A DNA stretch of 64,000 bases from Magicicada septendecula (lineage: Eukaryota; Arthropoda; Insecta; Hemiptera; Cicadidae), in NCBI GenBank assembly GCA_034769895.1, contig CM068367.1, positions 1,317,347,046 through 1,317,411,045 of the forward strand, written 5' to 3'. Positions within the stretch are counted from its first letter, which is position 1, and each line of letters begins with the position of its first letter. Shown here in pieces: positions 46,520 to 58,288 of this stretch. The notes under the pieces are model-generated. The model saw nothing but the letters and a program-made list of their open reading frames with translations. It had not been told where the DNA came from and ran no database searches. The translations under genes and the position numbers were made by a program.

Positions 46520-49500
46520 ATGCCTCGACATAGAACATTGACGGGTCGGAGTGAGAGACAAAGAAGAAGGAATATATATTTGCGTGAAAGTCAAAATGAT
46601 AATAGACCAAATGCAAATTTAAATAGTGTAAATAGTATAACATTGACGGGTCGGAGTGAGAGACAAAGAAGAAGGAATATATATTCGCGTGAAAGTCAAA
46701 ATGATAATAGACCAAATGCAAATTTAAATAGTGTAAATAGTATACAAAATGATGAAATTATTTTGAGGGATACATTTAAATGCGCACTGAATGTCATTCC
46801 AAGAAATTTTAATACTTTTGATTGTGGATTAATGCATTTACAATGCAGGTTTTGCAATGCAAAACATTTCGAATCTGAGGTCACTTTAGGTGAAAGGACT
46901 GCATTCACTTCATGTTGTCATAAGGGTAAAGCAATATTACCGGCCTTAAGTCAAAATGAATACTTTAAATCATTGTATGATGGACTTACTTCAAATGAAC
47001 CTTCAATAAAAAGATAGTCAAAAAATTATTTTGAAAACATTTGTAAATACAATTCATCATTTGCTATGGTTAGCTCAGAAGCTAAAATTTCGGATACAGT
47101 TACGCGTGGAGTGTATCATTTTAAAATACATGATGTTTTTTATCACAGATTAGGTCCAATGACTGCTGGATATGGTCGCTCACCATGTTATGCGCAATTA
47201 TATTTTTATGATGTTGACACTGCTGTCAATTATAGATTACGTGAACACTATAATCAAACATGCAATAACAATATAATGCGCGAAATCTCTCTTGAATTGG
47301 AACGCATTAATCCTTTCATTCGGTCATTCATTGCAATGAAAGATCATTGTCAGAGAGTTGAAAATCAAAATAAAGAAATTTGTATGCTCATTAAAGTAAA
47401 TCGTGATTTAGATCTACGCCGTTATAATGATGCAGTTCAAACTGATGTAGCAGTAATATTTAGTACAGTTGATGGTGAGCCACCCTTTGAACGAAATATG
47501 GTTTCGTTTTCAAAAGTTAATGGTACCATTAAAAATATCTCTGTTTTGGATTCATCATTTAGCGTATCCATTACTTTTTCCAAATGGTGATACTGGGTGG
47601 CATATCAATATTTCTCATAATGTACCAACTACATCTAATTCAAGAGCGCCCAGAAATAAATTAACCATGCTTCAGTATGCAGCCTATCGACTTGCAATTA
47701 GAGAAGATTTTTAGCATGTTGCACCATTCACAAAAATTATTTCTGCAGTGGATAGTTGATATGTATGTGAGAATAGAGGGCACAAGGTTACATTTCATTC
47801 GACAAAATCAAACAAGTCTTAGGTCTGAAATTTACAACAATTTAACAGATTATTTAGAATTGAACCCCAATGCCAATAATGTTGGCCGTAGAGTAATTTT
47901 ACGATCTTCATTCAATGGATCTCCAAGGAATATGTATCAGAATTATTTAGATGCAATGTCAATTGTACAACATTTCGGAAACCCTTCTTTGTTTATTACA
48001 AATTACAATGACTTGCAATCCAAGTTGGCCTGAAATAGTTAGCAATATTGGTGTAGGTGAGTCAGCTAATTTTCGACCTGATATTGTTGTGCGTGTATTC
48101 AAGTCCAAACTGAAAGCATTAATTGAGGGCCTTACACTAAAAAAAATCTTCGGTAAAGTTGAAGCACTGATTTATACAATTGAGTTTCAAAAGAGAGGAT
48201 TGCCTCATGCTCACATTTTACTCTCTTTAAATGAGCAAGATAAAATTGTTAACGCTACCGATGTTGATAAAGTTGTATCTGCGGAGATTCCTAACATTCA
48301 AACACATCCTACATTACATGAATATGTTGTAAAACACATGATGCATGGTCCATGCGGTGTACTTAATCCAAATTCTGTTATGTATGAGAGATGGAAAATG
48401 CACAAAAGATTATCTGAAACGATTTAATGAATTTACATGTGAATCATTAAATGGATATCCATTATACAGAAGGCGTGATAAAGGTATTAATGCTGAAGTT
48501 CGCGGTAGTTGCCTCGACAATCGTTATGTTGTACCATACAATCCGTATTTACTTGCCAAATTTAATTGCCATATAAATGTTGAAGTATGCACTACAGTTA
48601 AAAGTGTTAAATACATTTATAAATATGTGTATAAAGGCTATGACAGTGCATCTGTTGAATTAGGTTCAGAGAGAAATGAACCAGGTCAAGAAATACAAAT
48701 TGATGAAGTTAAAAATTTTTTAAATGGCCGTTATGTCGGATCAACTGAAGCTGTATGGCGCATCTATGAATTACCAATGCATTTTCAATCACATGTCATC
48801 GTTAGACTTGACATTCATTTACCGCGTAGACAGAATGTTTACTTTCGAGAAGGGCAAGAACGTCAAGCAATTGAAAATGCAAGACAAACAAAATTATTAG
48901 CATTTTTTGAATTGAATCGATCAGCTCCATCAGCGCATGAATATAAGTATATTGAAATTCCTTTGCATTATGTGTGGGAAGATTCCCGAAAAAATGGAAG
49001 AAGAGAGGATTATTACACACATATATGTAGTATCACCAAAAGACATCGAACTTTTCCATTTACGATTGCTTTTATTACATGTCTGTGGTCCAAAATCATT
49101 TGAGAATGTTAGAAGATACAATGGAATTATACACACTTCTTTTGTTGAAGTGTGCCATGCTCGCGGCATTGCTTCAAATGATAATGAATGGCGCGAATGT
49201 TTAAATGAAGCAAAAGAATTACATTCACCAAAACAAATGCGAAATTTATTTGGTTACATTTGTGCATTAAATGTGCCAGCCAATGCATTGGCATTATGGA
49301 ATGAATTTAAAGTATATCTTAGTGAAGATTTGTTGAGAGATTACAACGAAGAAGTATCCTTTAACACAGCTCTATTAGAAATTGAAGATATTTTGAATGT
49401 TCATAATTTGTCATGTCAAGAACTTGGTTTACCAGTTCCCACGTATTCGCAGAGAACAGACGAAGCAAATGCTATTGATCCAATAGAACAAGAGTTTCTG

Positions 49501-50934
49501 TTTTGTGAGCATTATGAAACTGCAAATATTGAACAGCGTAATCTAATTGATCGTGTGATTCATGAAGTTTTGCACCATGATACTGGATCTAATGTTTTTT
49601 GTTTAACTGCTCATGCAGGTTGTGGAAAAACATTCACACAAACAGCAATCATTCACAAATTAAATTCGCTTAATCTTAGTTGCATTGCAACAGCGTTCAG
49701 TGGCATAGCTTCAACTCTATTACTTGGAGGTAGAACTTTACACAATGTGTTTAAATTGCCTATACCCATTTTGGAAAATTCTGTAGCGAATATTACCGCA
49801 AATAGTAGCTATGGACGTTACATAAATTCATCATCATTGATAATTATTGATGAAATTTCTATGTGCCCACTGCAAGTGTTGAAAATCATAGATAGATTAT
49901 TGCAGGATCTATGCGATGAAAATGATAAACATAAGCCATTTGGAGTGAAAACGATACTTCTGTGCGGTGATTTTCGGCAAATCTTACCAGTTGTCCCACA
50001 TGGATCACGTGCAACTTTAATTGAAAATTGTGTCACAAGTTGGCATAAATTTGTTTATTTTCATAAAGTAACGTTTACTCAAAATATGAGAGCCTTACCA
50101 AGTGAAATAGAATTTGTCTACTTCTTGAAAAAAATTGGTAATGATGAAGCCCCACAATTCCCTCAGTTTGGTGAAAATATTATTGAAATACCTCAGCAAT
50201 TAATAGGAGATGAAAATAATATTATTAATGAGGTGTATGGAAATATTTCCGAAAACATACTCTCAGATAACATATTGAAGTCAGTTATTTTACCACCTAA
50301 AAATGATGATTGTACTTTTATTAATACTGATATACTTAATCGAATACCAGGTGAACAGAAAACATATCATAGCTACGATAAAATAATTTGTGATGATGAC
50401 AATGAAATCAATAACTATCCAATAGAGTTTTTGAATTCTTTGACTATTAGTGGTTTGCCACCACATAAGTTAGTATTGAAAGTTAATTTCATCGTTTTAC
50501 TGATCAGAAACTTAAATACAAAGGAAGCATTAGTCAATGGAACAAGAATGTGCATCAAGTGTATGCATTGTAATGCTATTGATTGTGAAGTTTTAACTGG
50601 AACCGCACGCAATAAGAGAATTTTGATTCCACGTATAAATTTAACATATTCCGGTACGGTTTTACCATTTAACTTTCAAAGAACTCAATTTCCAATTATA
50701 CCTGCATTTGCGATGACAATAAATAAGTCTCAAGGACAAACATTTGAAAAAATTGGAATTTTATTGAGGCAGCCAGTTTTTACACATGCTCAATTGTACG
50801 TCGCAGCAAGTAGAGTTCGATCATTCGATGGTTTGAGATTTTATATTTCCGAATATAATGGCCAAGGGCATTTAGCAAATGATGAAAGAGTTTTTACAAA
50901 AAACATCGTTTACACAGAAGTTCTGAATCATTAA
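46520..50934 (+). pseudogene. Helitron Rep-helicase, lightly broken
   Basis: One protein of about 1470 codons interrupted by an in-frame TAG at about 47015 and frame changes near 47580, 47700, 48030, 48400 and 49000. The N-terminus starts ATGCCTCGACATAG and carries a 102-bp tandem duplication (LTGRSERQRRRNIY twice). The replication-initiator domain shows FQKRGLPHAHIL (the two-His metal motif) at about 48190-48225 and VKYIYKYVYKGYD (catalytic Tyr region) at about 48605-48645. The Pif1-like helicase, intact from 48937, has Walker A AHAGCGKTF (49609-49635), Walker B IIIDEISM, LLCGDFRQILPVV, INKSQGQTF and LYVAASRVRS. It would nick and unwind the element for rolling-circle movement. The stop is at 50934. 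Confidence 0.9.
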
Positions 50935-51134
50935 ATTCACTTTCAAACTATTTTAAGTTCAATGGACAACATTTATTTTTTTAACCGCCCGGTTTTTTTG
51001 ATTTAATGAAAAATACATGAAAAAATACGAGGCACGTATTTTTTATTTCATTTTTTATTTTGTATTAATTTTTTATTTAAATTTTATATAATTCGAAAAA
51101 GATAGGCAAAATAACTGTGTAGCCTTGGCGAAAC

Positions 51135-52296
51135 TGTAAAGTGGCATTTTGGCCTACCTGGGATAATATAAATAAATTTGTATTTTGAATAAAGGAAATA
51201 ACATTTTTACGATAATTGGGACAAACGTAAACAAAAAGGTATTTTATTAGTAGCGGCAGTGGCAGCAGTGATTGAAAATATTGTTCGAGAATTTATATAA
51301 CGCAGAAAACAACCAGCAGCATTGCGTTAAGGTCAGACAATGACCTACAAAAACAGTAAACAAATTATGTAACTGAGCATCGGACGATCTTACGTCAGAG
51401 ATGATCCCCACGATGGAATTCGGTGTGTAATGCAAAAACCGTATGCTGGCGGAGGAATACGAACTGAATACAATAAGAATTGGTCATATAACCATGGCGA
51501 CTACACAAAATAGTGCCGTTTGTTTCGCCCCAGTCTAACTTCAACACTCGCGCGAGTGGTACATATACAAAGTTCCGGAACGTAAATTGCGGGCCTGCAA
51601 AGCAACAAAAATGTGAATAACAGTTTTTAAAGTTGACGTTAATTTGAAATTACACCTAAATAACGTAAAATGAACAGTTTTCGGAAATTAACAGTTAAAA
51701 TAAAGAATGTGCGTGGCTAGAGCCAAGTGACGTCTTCTGGACTCAAAAGTATAACAGGTAAGTAATCTACAAGAACATACATAAAAACAAAGCTTTCAAT
51801 TTTTTTGGCTAAAACATTCAAAAGTTTAATGTTTTCATACTCAATATGAGCTCTTAAAATCTGGGGGTGGATATGTGTGTGTGTGTGTGTGTGTGTGTGA
51901 AAGCGCTGGTTTCCGTTTAACTTATTATAGTTAGTCGTAAGTTTATATATCTATATTCAAATTAATAAAACTAGTATGGTTAGGTGAATCAAATATTGTT
52001 CGGAATGTTATTTTAGTAAATTTAAACCGAAAGGTGAACAGAAAAAATTGTCATGCTACAAAAAATAAAGTACCATTTATTTGTGCTTGCAAAATAGGTG
52101 TTTGTCATTGCATTGCCTGTCGTTTTTCTCTGCCTAAGTACATAAGACAACACCCTGGTAAATAACTTTGGAACTGGTAAGTGATTTGGAATTTCATTTA
52201 TTTTAAACAACAATAAACATGTGTAACCTCAGTTGATACCCAAAAATGGGACAAAATTCAGTATTTCAATAACTTAATAAAACTCGTAACGTTTTA
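51135..52296 (+). repeat. LTR-3 5' LTR (1162 bp)
   Basis: Matches 55636-56786 base for base apart from about two dozen substitutions and a longer TG dinucleotide run (about 51873-51899). Confidence 0.93.
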
Positions 52297-52297
52297 A

Positions 52298-52315
52298 TGG
52301 TGCCCGAACAGGGAC
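52298..52315 (+). promoter_or_regulatory. LTR-3 primer-binding site
   Basis: TGGTGCCCGAACAGGGAC begins one base after the LTR. It differs at one position from the lysine-tRNA primer site used by many retroelements (TGGCGCCCGAACAGGGAC). Confidence 0.88.
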
Positions 52316-52345
52316 TTTGTAAATTAAATTACAAACTGATCGAAA

Positions 52346-53362
52346 ATGGCAGAGAAAAGCGAGAGTGTAAATTTATGTGAAGATATTGTGGAGGGGTCAA
52401 TTTTAAATGTTACGCAAGACGATTTAATATCGACAAATATTAATGAGAGTGTAGACAATACAACACACGAATTAACAATTGAGACAGTAGACGCAAAAAT
52501 AAGTGATAATGTAAATATATTTAATCAGTTAGCGTTAATAATGGAGATGATGTCAGGAATGAAAACTGAAATCAAATCAGAAAATAATAATTTAAAAACT
52601 GAATTCAAATCAGAAATAAATGCCGTAAACATTAAACTTACCAATTTAAGTAACGAGTTCATGAATGTGATGAGCGAGTTGAGAGCGAGTGAAATAAATA
52701 TGAACAGCCGTTTGGAAAGTATGAATGAGACTATTGTTGGAATGAGAGATGAACTGACTAGTGTTATAAATAAGGTACAAAACGAAATGAGAAACGATAT
52801 AAAAATAATTAACGAAAAACAAAAAGAGAAAATGTTGGAGACAAATAAAAAATTTTACACATTGACAAGTAAATTTAATGATAAAATTAAAAAGCCAAAT
52901 GACAAAATGGACTGTAATGTTCAATGTATAATTAATGAGTGTGAACAAATCGAACGGGCAAGTGAAATACAAGAAAATATAAATGATGAACTCAGACGTA
53001 ACTTTGAACAAGTTGATGCAATTAAGATTAATGTAACTAGTTTAAAGAATAAACAAGCAGAACATGAGCGTGAAATAATTAAAGTCAGAAAAGACTTGAA
53101 TGTAACCATTAATCAGAAATTAACTAATGTGAGTGAGAGAGATTTAGATAGAGAGTTGTGTGCAGAGAGAGAAATAGAATTATATAAGTTAAAGAGAAAT
53201 TATAATGAGTTGAGAGAAAGGTTAGAAGGGGTGAAGATAAACCATATAAAATACTTACCTGTTGAAAGAGAGATAGAGAATTATTTTGATAATATCTTTA
53301 TAAACGATAATGACTTACATGATGTAATAGTAGAGGAGTATAAAAATGATAAAATAGCTTAG
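52346..53362 (+). CDS. LTR-3 coiled-coil Gag-like protein
   Basis: A 338-residue open frame starting 30 nt after the primer-binding site (AAAATGGCAGAG, good context). An acidic N-terminus of about 65 residues leads into an almost continuous heptad-rich coil (MKTEIKSENNNLKTEFKSE ... NKQAEHEREIIKVRKDLN ... ELRERLEGVK) to the C-terminus. There is no zinc knuckle, Gag core or enzyme motif. By position it is the element's gag. The long coil recalls the N-terminal coil of gypsy-1 Gag, without clear sequence identity. It may interact with the Gag of an autonomous partner (inference). Intact; no stop or frameshift. Confidence 0.75.
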   Translation: MAEKSESVNLCEDIVEGSILNVTQDDLISTNINESVDNTTHELTIETVDAKISDNVNIFNQLALIMEMMSGMKTEIKSENNNLKTEFKSEINAVNIKLTNLSNEFMNVMSELRASEINMNSRLESMNETIVGMRDELTSVINKVQNEMRNDIKIINEKQKEKMLETNKKFYTLTSKFNDKIKKPNDKMDCNVQCIINECEQIERASEIQENINDELRRNFEQVDAIKINVTSLKNKQAEHEREIIKVRKDLNVTINQKLTNVSERDLDRELCAEREIELYKLKRNYNELRERLEGVKINHIKYLPVEREIENYFDNIFINDNDLHDVIVEEYKNDKIA

Positions 53363-55635
53363 GCCTACCTGACGTTAACCAATAATACTGATGGAGACTG
53401 GACAATAATAACTTATGTTGACAAGTTTTATGAAATATGAATAGGGAATAACCCTATAAATTATAATGGCATAACGAATGAAATAAAGTTAATGGATTAT
53501 TATAATAATAATAATAATACCAAATTGTGTGTGGATAACAATGATGCATGTTATAAATATATTCGTTATATATACGATGATGGAGGTTGAAATTAAAACA
53601 TCAGTGTATGGACATTGTTAAATATTGTAATTTTTGGTAATGACCTTGCAGACTTGGACAATGAAGTGTGAAAAAATGGAACAGTTAATGACTAAAGTTT
53701 GTAAATATATTTGTAGTATAGAATTGTGTGTATTGTAAAATATTAGGTAAACAATGTGTATATGTAGTAGAAAATGTTGTGGTAATAATAATAATATTAT
53801 TAATATTTTGCAGTCTAAATAAATAATAAAAATAATTATGAAGACAGTAATTAATGAACTGTAATTGTTTTGATAATATTTGAAATATGTTGTGTTTTAA
53901 TAATCAATTGAAGTAAATAATTTGAGATGTTTAAATATTGTGATTGAATGTTATATGTTTGAATTTGAATTTTTATGAGATATTTAAATTATTTTAGGAG
54001 ATTTCAATTAAATAACAATTAATGAATAAATAAATCTTAAATAGTTTAGTTTGGGGAATAACATAAAGGTTAAAAATAAATGTTAATAATAATTTTGAAA
54101 TTTTGAGGAATCTAATTGCAACGAAGGATAAATAATGAAATGGTGATGTATAAAAGAGTTAATGAAAAATTTCAATCAATAATGTTTATAAGTTTCTATA
54201 CAAATTATTTAAAAGAGAATTGTTTGTTTAATGTATGCTAATGATCAAGGTAAATGTGTTATGTTATGTTATGATACAAGATGGGTGGGTAATTTTGGGG
54301 GGTCATAGTGTGCGTGGCAGGGGGGTTACCCAGGGGGGTAACGAATTAAAAAATTTTTTGTTGTATTTTAATAATGATGACTCGCAACTAAATAATTTTG
54401 TTTTAATTTGCAGAACGGATGCACTAGATGTTCCCTATATTGAATTTATTATGTATTATTGTGTTAATTGCATGTAGTATGTTAGAATTAAGGATTATAA
54501 AAATATAATAATATTTTATAGAATAAGTTTTCAGTGTGTTTAACGATTTTAAATAAAAATGAAATAAATTGGTGATAGTTAAAATTTTCATTGGGTTGTA
54601 AGGGATAGAAGTTGGGTGATAGTAATTGTTTGAGTAAAACGTTTGAGTCAGTCCAAGTTGAATATATTGGGGTGTCATATTAGATAAAAATATTGTAAGG
54701 AAGCGTTAGAGTAATAAAAGGGGAAGATTATGGGTAAATGCCAAGTTGATAAAGTGAATTATAATGAATAACTGAGAATCACCCAAGTTAAAAAAAAAAA
54801 AAAAATTAAATTTTATTGGGAAATGAATTAATAAAAGTTCAATTGAGATTAAAAGGTAACTTTATGAGTTGATATGCAAATTTAATGATGTAAAGTGTGT
54901 AAAATTTTAAATACAAATGGTTTATTTTAAGATAATAATAATAATGTGAATGATGAATGTACTATGTTTTCTTATGTATTATTGTGTTTGTTAGTATTTA
55001 AGAGAATTTCATGAATTTAAAAAAAAAAAAAATATTTTTTAGTGCAAATTGGGTATAAGAGAAATGTGTAATATGGTAATGGGAAATGTTTATTTAAATT
55101 CTGATGGGAATCAGAGCAATAATTTTGAATTTTGGAATCAAAGTTAACAAGAGAAAGTAGATAGAATGAGATTATGGAATTTTAAAATGGGTATCATGTT
55201 GTGGTTAGGAATTTTAAATATGTTAGAAGTAAGTAAAAAACAAAACCAGTGCTTCTTAACGCAAACCAGCACCGCTAGGGGGAAACAGATCAGTTGGGGA
55301 TATGGTGTTGTAAAAGGCCACTAGTTGATATTTGATTTGTTGTTTCAGTGTTTGGTGATGCTGTGGCGGCAGACCTGAGCTGGCCAGCGCGTCAGAGCAG
55401 GGGCGTTGAGTATCTGTCTGACTTTATGGTGTTGGGATCTCGAGAGAGAAGTCCAGTATTGTCATTCAGGTGCGGTCACAGTCACCGGACCCAGGGTGAG
55501 TTAATTATGTAATTTTTTTTGGTAAACCATCAAGGGGGTTGTGGCAACATATCCTGGCTGATCCCGTTAGCAAGTATGAATGTGTCAATGAGAGCTTTTA
55601 TGCTTTGGCATAAAATATCTCATTGAGGGGGGTAT
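53363..55635 (+). other. LTR-3 non-coding interior
   Basis: About 2.3 kb of A+T-rich sequence with AAT/TAA microsatellite-like runs and no recognisable coding content. The last 560 bp resemble 25895-26321. Three runs of six G lie at about 54296-54342. Just before the 3' LTR is a hairpin (AATGAGAGCTTTTATGC ... ATAAAATATCTCATT) leading to the purine tract. Confidence 0.7.
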
Positions 55636-56786
55636 TGTAACGTGGCATTTTGGCCTACCTAGGATAATATAAATAAATTTGTATTTTGAATAAAGCAAAT
55701 AACATTTTTACGATAATTGGGACAAACGTAAACAAAAAGGTATTTTATTAGTAGCGGCAGTGGCAGCAGTGATTGAAAATATTGTTCGAGAATTTATATA
55801 ACGCAGAAAACAACCAGCAGCATTGCGTCAAGGTCAGACAATGACCTACAAAAACAGTAAACAAATTATGTAACTGAGCATCGGACGATCTTACGTCAGA
55901 GACGATCCCCACGATGGAATTCGGTGTGTAATGCAAAAACCGTATGCTGGCGGAGGAATACGAACTGAATACAATAAGAATTGGTCATATAACCACGGCG
56001 ACTACACAAAATAGTGCCGTTTGTTTCGCCCCAGTCTAACTTCAACACTCGCGCGAGTGGTACATATACAAAGTTCTGGAACGTAAATTGCGGGCCCGCA
56101 AAGCAACAAAAATGTGAATAACAGTTTTTAAAGTTGACGTTAATTTGAAATTACACCTAAATAACGTAAAATGAACAATTTTCGGAAATTAACAGTTAAA
56201 ATAAAGAATGTGCGTGGCTGGAACCAAGTGACGTCTTCTGGACTCAAATGTATAACAGCTAAGTAATCTACAAGAACATACATAAAAACAAAGCTTTCAA
56301 TTTTTTTGGCTAAAATATTCAAAAGTTTAATGTTTTCATACTCAATATGAGCTCTTAAAATCTGGGGGTGGATATGTGTGTGTGTGTGTGAAAGCGCTGG
56401 TTTCCGTTTAACTTATTATAGTTAGTAGTAAGTTTATATATCTATATTCAAATTAATAAAACTAGTATGGTTAGGTGAATCAAATATTGTTCGGAATGTT
56501 ATTTTAGTAAATTTAAACCGAAAGGTGAACAGAAAAAATTGTCATGCTACAAAAAATAAAGTACCATTTATTTGTGCTTGCAAAATAGGTGTTTGTCATT
56601 GCATTGCCTGTCGTTTTTCTCTGCCTAAGTACATCAGACGACACCCTGGTAAATAACTTAGTAAAGGTAAGTGATTTGGAATTTCATTTATTTTAAACAA
56701 CAATAAACATGTGTATCCTCAGTTGGTACCCAAAAATGGGACAAAATTCAGTATTTCAATAACTTAATAAAACTCGTAACGTTTTA
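55636..56786 (+). repeat. LTR-3 3' LTR (1151 bp)
   Basis: Partner of 51135-52296. It is followed by the AAAC target duplication and then TTGGTCAGTATGG, continuing the Helitron sequence CCTTGGCG that precedes the left AAAC. Confidence 0.93.
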
Positions 56787-56850
56787 AAACTTGGTCAGTA
56801 TGGCAATAAAAAAAACCCAAGGAAATGTCAAAAAACGCATTATTGCTTTT

Positions 56851-57723
56851 TACTTCCATATTCCTTAAGGAATGGAATTATGGTGATGGCAAAAAAAATC
56901 GTGTTCGAGATTATTGCAGATTCTGATTCTACTACACTCAAAACATGAAAAAAAGTCGTTTTCCGAAAAGTGTCTGTGTGTGTGTGTCTGTCTGTCTGTC
57001 TGTCTGTTGTTTTTTTTCTATGGCAAACGATAACTGCCGCAAATTCAAACAGAATCAAATAATTTTTTGCATACAGCCCTGATTTGTAGAGTACTCAAGA
57101 CCTATTGTTTTTGGTGAAGATCGGTTGAGGGAAAGGGGTAGTTTACCTGCAACGGTTTTTTAACAAGGGTATTTTCTATGGCAAACGATAACAGCCGTAA
57201 ATTCAAACAGAATCAAATAATGTTTTGCATACAGCCCTGATTTGTAGAGTGCTCAAGACCTATTGTTTTTGGTGAAGATCGGTTGAGGGGAAGGGGTAGT
57301 TTACCTGCAATGTTTTTTTATCAAGCGTATTTTCTATGGCAAACGATAACAGCCGCAAATTGAAACAGAATCAAATAATTTTTTGCATACGTCCCTGAAT
57401 TGTAGAGGTCTCAATGACTTTCGATTTTGGTGAAGATCGGTTAAGGGGAAGGGGTAGTTTACCTGCAACCTTTTACGTTTTAACAAGAGTAAAGTACTTG
57501 AAAATTTATTTAAACTTTTTGAAACAATGGTAATTGTTAAAAATAAAATAATTTTGTTGCCAGGCAATAAAATTATAATTTTTTCATTTTAATGTAATAT
57601 AATATTTTTCATTTAATACAGCAATAAAAAGGCAGGTAAGACACAGCCTGGCTGTTTGGCTGAAAATGATTTTAAATATAAATCTTAGAATATGGAAGTC
57701 ATGTATGGTTCTCCATACCGATA
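56851..57723 (+). repeat. Palindrome-headed tandem-unit element, copy 2
   Basis: Same design as 2731-4428: palindrome at 56851-56880, TG/TCTG run, then three ~159-bp units starting near 57021, 57180 and 57338, a shared tail (57496-57596), and the end GAATATGGAAGT (57688-57699) with the ATGTATGGTTCTCCATACCG hairpin. It lies inside the Helitron 3' of LTR-3. The tail (TTGAAAATTTATTTAAAC...) is also present at 45907-46005 in the Helitron 5' leader. Confidence 0.75.
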
Positions 57724-58257
57724 TTTAAATATGGCTTAGCCAAGCTAAACCTCATTTTTCCTATCTTTCATATTTTTCAAATAACTCGAAAATTAATGCA
57801 TAGAAAAAAAAATTAAAAAATTATATAAGCTTTGTAGCAGATAATCTTCAAACTGTTTTCGAATTTTGTACCTTACCAAAAATGAAATGTAATCCACTGG
57901 AATTGAAAACAATGTATCTTATACTTCTATGAATGTCAAGTCTCATTTTTATTAGCGTTTATTTGATTCAATAATAACATGAAAAAATTAAAACTGACAA
58001 TGAATTATATCAAAAAATAAATACGAATACAAGCTGTAATTGTGTTTTTTTTTCAACTGTTACTAACATTAAATTTTAAATTTCATAGGTATTGCAGGGA
58101 ATTAAGGCAAACAACACACGCTAATGACGTATTTGTACACGCTCGCAGCTGACGTAATAGAACAAAATTCAAAAAAATTATATGCAATGACTATAGAGGT
58201 ATACTCTTTGACAAAAGAACCTCAATAACGTTCAAACTTAAAACTTTAATGAATTAC
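57724..58257 (+). other. Helitron 3' non-coding region
   Basis: A+T-rich, no gene seen. It leads to the terminal hairpin and CTAG. Confidence 0.5.
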
Positions 58258-58288
58258 GGTCGAATTTCGACCACTGGGCGACCACTAG
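58258..58288 (+). other. Helitron 3' terminus: hairpin plus CTAG
   Basis: GGTCGAATTTCGACC (7-bp stem, one-base loop) at 58258-58272, then ACTGGGCGACCACTAG, then a T of the target. The standard termination structure of Helitrons. Confidence 0.88.

Larger units (their letters stand above)
51135..56786 (+). mobile_element. Non-autonomous LTR retrotransposon (LTR-3), 5652 bp
   Basis: LTRs at 51135-52296 and 55636-56786 start TGTAA(A/C)GTGGCATTTTGG and end AACGTTTTA. The target duplication AAAC flanks both sides (51131-51134, 56787-56790). The primer-binding site is at 52298-52315 and the purine tract GAGGGGGGTAT ends at 55635. The only coding frame is a coiled-coil Gag-like protein; protease, reverse transcriptase and integrase are absent, so it depends on another element. 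The LTRs differ at roughly 2 percent by eye. It is inserted in the Helitron 200 bp past the helicase stop. Confidence 0.93.
45720..58288 (+). mobile_element. Helitron, 12.6 kb, both ends visible
   Basis: The 5' end TCTTTATATTAA fits the Helitron start (TC, TCTMTAYTA-like). The 3' end is a hairpin GGTCGAATTTCGACC (58258-58272) followed 12 bases later by CTAG (58285-58288). It lies between A (45719) and T (58289), the Helitron target rule. A Rep-helicase gene lies on the same strand (46520-50934). It is inserted in the gypsy-2 5' LTR: the intact left LTR reads straight across this point (with one TAA fewer). Contents: a 5' leader with a ~55-bp direct repeat (about 46010-46100), Rep-Hel, the small LTR element (51135-56786), the tandem-unit element copy 2, and a unique 3' part. 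Alternatively the repeated TAATCTTTAT at the joints is a 10-bp target duplication of some other insertion. Confidence 0.85.

Noticed and set aside
45720..58288. 10-bp target duplication TAATCTTTAT implying a Mutator-type insertion
   Set aside because: No terminal inverted repeats were found, whereas TC start, hairpin-CTAG end, A/T flanks and Rep-Hel all indicate a Helitron. Kept as an alternative only.
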